From: CAYJPA01 sp964371945
GTDB lineage: Bacteria > Chloroflexota > Chloroflexia > Thermomicrobiales > UBA6265
Length of the DNA stretch: 64,000 nt
Reading direction: 5' to 3'
NCBI GenBank assembly: GCA_964371945.1
Contig: CAYJPA010000019.1
Location: forward strand, 7,721-71,720
The notes beneath the pieces are model-generated. The model was not told where the DNA came from and made no database searches. It worked only from the letters and a program-made list of their open reading frames with translations. The first letter of the stretch is position 1; the number at the start of each line of letters is the position of its first letter. A program made the translations under genes and the position numbers. This document shows, one piece after another, positions 62,027-64,000 of the stretch.

Positions 62027-63475
62027 GTGAGCATCGATCGACGCGTCAAGATTGTGGCAACGCTGGGTCCAGCGGTCGCGGGCCGGGAGCGCCTCCGCGA
62101 TCTCATGGCGGCGGGCGCCGATATGGTTCGCGTCAACGCGGCTCATGGCGGTCCCGATGATCGCGCGCGTTTGATCGACGATGTTCGCGGCGCGGCGGAG
62201 GATCTCGGCCGGCTCGTTCCGATTTTGTTCGATCTCCGTGGGCTCAAAATCCGCACCGGTCCGCTCGCGGGTGACGAGCCGGTTCCGTTCGCACGGGGCA
62301 GCAATGTCGTCATCCATTCCGAGCCGGTGCCAACTGGGACCGGCACGATCGGTATTGACTATCCGAATCTGCTCGACGTCATTCAGCCAGGCAGCCGGCT
62401 GCTCATTTCCGATGGTTTGATCGAGCTCATGGTGGAGCGCATCGAGGGCAGCACCGCGGTCTGCCAGGTCGGCCGCGGCGGTCTGTTGCTCGGTCGCCAG
62501 GGCGTTACCCTGCCCGGTGCGCCGATCATCGGCGGCGCATTGACTGCCAGTGACCGTGAAGATGTGGCCTTTGCCGTGAGTCACGGGGTCGATTATCTCG
62601 GGCTCAGCTTCATCAACGATGCGAGCGACCTGGTGCTGGCGCGCGGGGTCGCGGGCGCGCACGGTCAGACTCCCCCCGCGCTCATCGCCAAGATTGAGCG
62701 GCCGGAGGCGCTCGGCAACGTTCGTGAGATCGCCCAGCAGGCGGACGGACTCATGGTCGCCCGCGGCGACCTCGGCGTGCAGCTACCGCCGGAACGCGTG
62801 CCGAGAGCACAGAAGAACATCATCAAGGTCGCCAACAACCTCGGCGTGCCCGTGATAACGGCGACACAGATGCTTGAGTCGATGATTACGCAGCCGATGG
62901 CGACCCGCGCGGAAACAAACGATGTCGCCAATGCGGTCTGGGACGGAACGGACGCCGTGATGCTCTCCGCGGAAACCGCGGTCGGGCGGTTTCCGATGGA
63001 AGCCGTGCAAACGATGGAGCGGATTATCAAAGAGGCTGAGCGCGACGGCCCAATTCGAACCTCGGCCGCGATGGAGCCGCTGCCGACGAAAGGGGACGAT
63101 TCACTTGCGTTCGCCGATGCGATCGCGCGTGCGGCCTACGAGCTCTCGGAAACGGCCCCCGCCCATCAGATCGTGGTCTTCACATTGACCGGCGCGGCCG
63201 TTCGCCGGGTCGCCAAATACCGGCCGCGTCCGCCGATCATCGCGGTGACGACTGACGACCAAACCGCCAGGCGGTTGAGTCTGGTGTGGGGTGTGCGTGC
63301 AGTCGTGGTGCCGCTCGAGGTCGATCCAGACAAGATGTTCAGAACCGCGGGCAAGGTCATCATCGACGCGGGGCTCGCGAACCAGGACGAATACGTGCTG
63401 ATCGTCGGCTCGTTGCCGATGATGCGCGTCGCCGGCCGCACCAACCTCGTTCACGTCCGCAAAATCGGCACGTAG
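62027..63475 (+). CDS. pyk: Pyruvate kinase
   Basis: From GTG 62027 (GGGAAGGA upstream), 482 residues. All parts of pyruvate kinase are present: VKIVATLGPAVAGRERLRDLMAAGADMVRVNAAHG (split), LFDLRGLKIRTGPL, B domain about 70-160, DREDVAFAVSHGVDYLGLSFIN, AKIERPEALGNVREI, LMVARGDLGVQLPPERVPRAQKNII, TATQMLESMITQPMATRAETNDVANAVWDGTDAVMLSAETAVG and a C-terminal allosteric domain. NAAHG replaces the common NFSHG at the start, a conservative difference. It makes ATP and pyruvate from PEP in glycolysis. Monocistronic, with no link to its neighbours. Confidence 0.96.
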   Translation: MSIDRRVKIVATLGPAVAGRERLRDLMAAGADMVRVNAAHGGPDDRARLIDDVRGAAEDLGRLVPILFDLRGLKIRTGPLAGDEPVPFARGSNVVIHSEPVPTGTGTIGIDYPNLLDVIQPGSRLLISDGLIELMVERIEGSTAVCQVGRGGLLLGRQGVTLPGAPIIGGALTASDREDVAFAVSHGVDYLGLSFINDASDLVLARGVAGAHGQTPPALIAKIERPEALGNVREIAQQADGLMVARGDLGVQLPPERVPRAQKNIIKVANNLGVPVITATQMLESMITQPMATRAETNDVANAVWDGTDAVMLSAETAVGRFPMEAVQTMERIIKEAERDGPIRTSAAMEPLPTKGDDSLAFADAIARAAYELSETAPAHQIVVFTLTGAAVRRVAKYRPRPPIIAVTTDDQTARRLSLVWGVRAVVVPLEVDPDKMFRTAGKVIIDAGLANQDEYVLIVGSLPMMRVAGRTNLVHVRKIGT

Positions 63476-64000
63476 GGCGGACGAGCTTCTAGCTGCGAGC
63501 CTCTAGCCGCTAGGAGTTTGACGACGACGGCGTGAAGGTGCGGTGAACGGCGCCCGTCGATGTCACGGGTTGAACGACTGTCGGACCGTGAGTGATGCCG
63601 AACATTTCGTAGGGGCGCATGGCATGCGCCCGGCGGCCAGGCAAACGACCTCTCTTCATCGAACCGCACCATCACAAGGCATCGTGCCGCCCTGCCGATG
63701 TCACACAAACGCACAATTAATCACAGTTTTGAGCTTCTAGCCGTGAGCTGCTAGCCGCTAGGAGTAGGAGGATGACGTGGTGAGTGGGTGGAGAACGGAG
63801 TCGGCCGATGTCACAAAATGTCACAAAATGTCACAGGTAGGGTGAATGGATTGCTATGAGTTGCGCCCGGCACGATGGCGTACCGGGCGAGCAGTAAATA
63901 CGTATTCGAAACTAAATATTATTGACCGATGCGTCTCGATCACGAAGATCGCCCGGCAATAAATTGACCGGGCTACGCCACGCCCAGAGGGCACCCGACC
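63476..64000. other. Non-coding, repeat-rich end of the window
   Basis: No supported gene. Two related blocks start GAGCTTCTAGC and continue CTAGCCGCTAGGAG: 63482-63573 and 63731-63817; each ends in a CGATGTCAC. Three spaced TGTCACAAAA units lie at 63809-63838, and the terminal 53 bases are a dispersed repeat. Hairpins of CTAGC-C-GCTAG type are present in both blocks. Confidence 0.6.
63948..64000 (-). repeat. 53-bp copy of the repeat found at 30217-30269, inverted and cut by the window edge
   Basis: The last 53 bases are the exact reverse complement of 30217-30269, part of the MITE-like element. The inner part is an imperfect hairpin: CCCGG-C-AATAAATT-GA-CCGGG. The match ends at the left at 63948; the element continues beyond the window. 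Confidence 0.95.

Overview
The window is high-GC bacterial chromosome with a gene mix that fits Chloroflexota, probably a Thermomicrobia/Sphaerobacter-like lineage. Pointers are an F420-type luciferase-like oxidoreductase, a CysM/CysO/Mec sulfur-carrier cysteine cluster, a fused ECF ATPase, lipoprotein and Tat-like export signals and no outer-membrane genes. This placement is inference from gene content. I found no rRNA, tRNA or CRISPR array.

Layout. 1-2.7 kb: truncated peptide-type solute-binding protein, a decayed RDD gene, a DUF1989 gene. 2.8-7.5 kb: a cobalamin riboswitch with its terminator, followed by a secreted alpha/alpha-barrel protein, a membrane-anchored Cys-rich protein, an EcfT and a double EcfA. 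This looks like a split bacterial counterpart of transcobalamin/intrinsic factor joined to an ECF transporter. 7.6-12.4 kb: pdxH, hxlB-like isomerase, lon, and a small gene behind a promoter that contains a perfect palindrome. 12.4-16.7 kb: Mn/Zn/Fe-type ABC importer whose two permeases carry C-terminal winged-helix domains, with a palindromic candidate operator upstream. 16.7-28.6 kb: M50-like protease, MFS exporter, 1684-residue secreted M23/Ig-repeat protein, rhodanese-like lipoprotein lacking the catalytic Cys, SIMPL protein, ECF sigma factor and its anti-sigma.

28.7-40.5 kb: 2-hydroxyacid dehydrogenase, a MITE-like repeat, LLM oxidoreductase, membrane protein with LLAD repeats, FAH hydrolase, DUF1786 plus NHL pair, PPDK, mucin-like protein, prolyl aminopeptidase-like hydrolase. 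40.5-43.3 kb: a whole osmoprotectant (OpuC-type) ABC operon in decay. 43.6-51.4 kb: MacB/FtsX-type ABC system, RbsD-like pyranase, Vgb-like secreted protein, formamidase, zinc alcohol/formaldehyde dehydrogenase. 51.5-55.4 kb: remnants (FAD oxidase, GcvT-like gene with an amber codon), a Cys-rich secreted protein and repeat-rich spacer. 55.4-63.5 kb: msrA, D-threonine-aldolase-like enzyme, a PLP sulfur enzyme, then the sulfur-carrier cysteine cluster (rhodanese-E1 fusion, JAMM protease, CysO, CysM) and pyruvate kinase. The last 0.5 kb is non-coding and repeat-rich; its final 53 bases are an inverted copy of part of the 30.2 kb repeat.

The most notable points are the riboswitch-controlled transcobalamin-like ECF locus, the CysO carrier with residues beyond its GlyGly, and the amount of pseudogene and repeat material between 41 and 55 kb.
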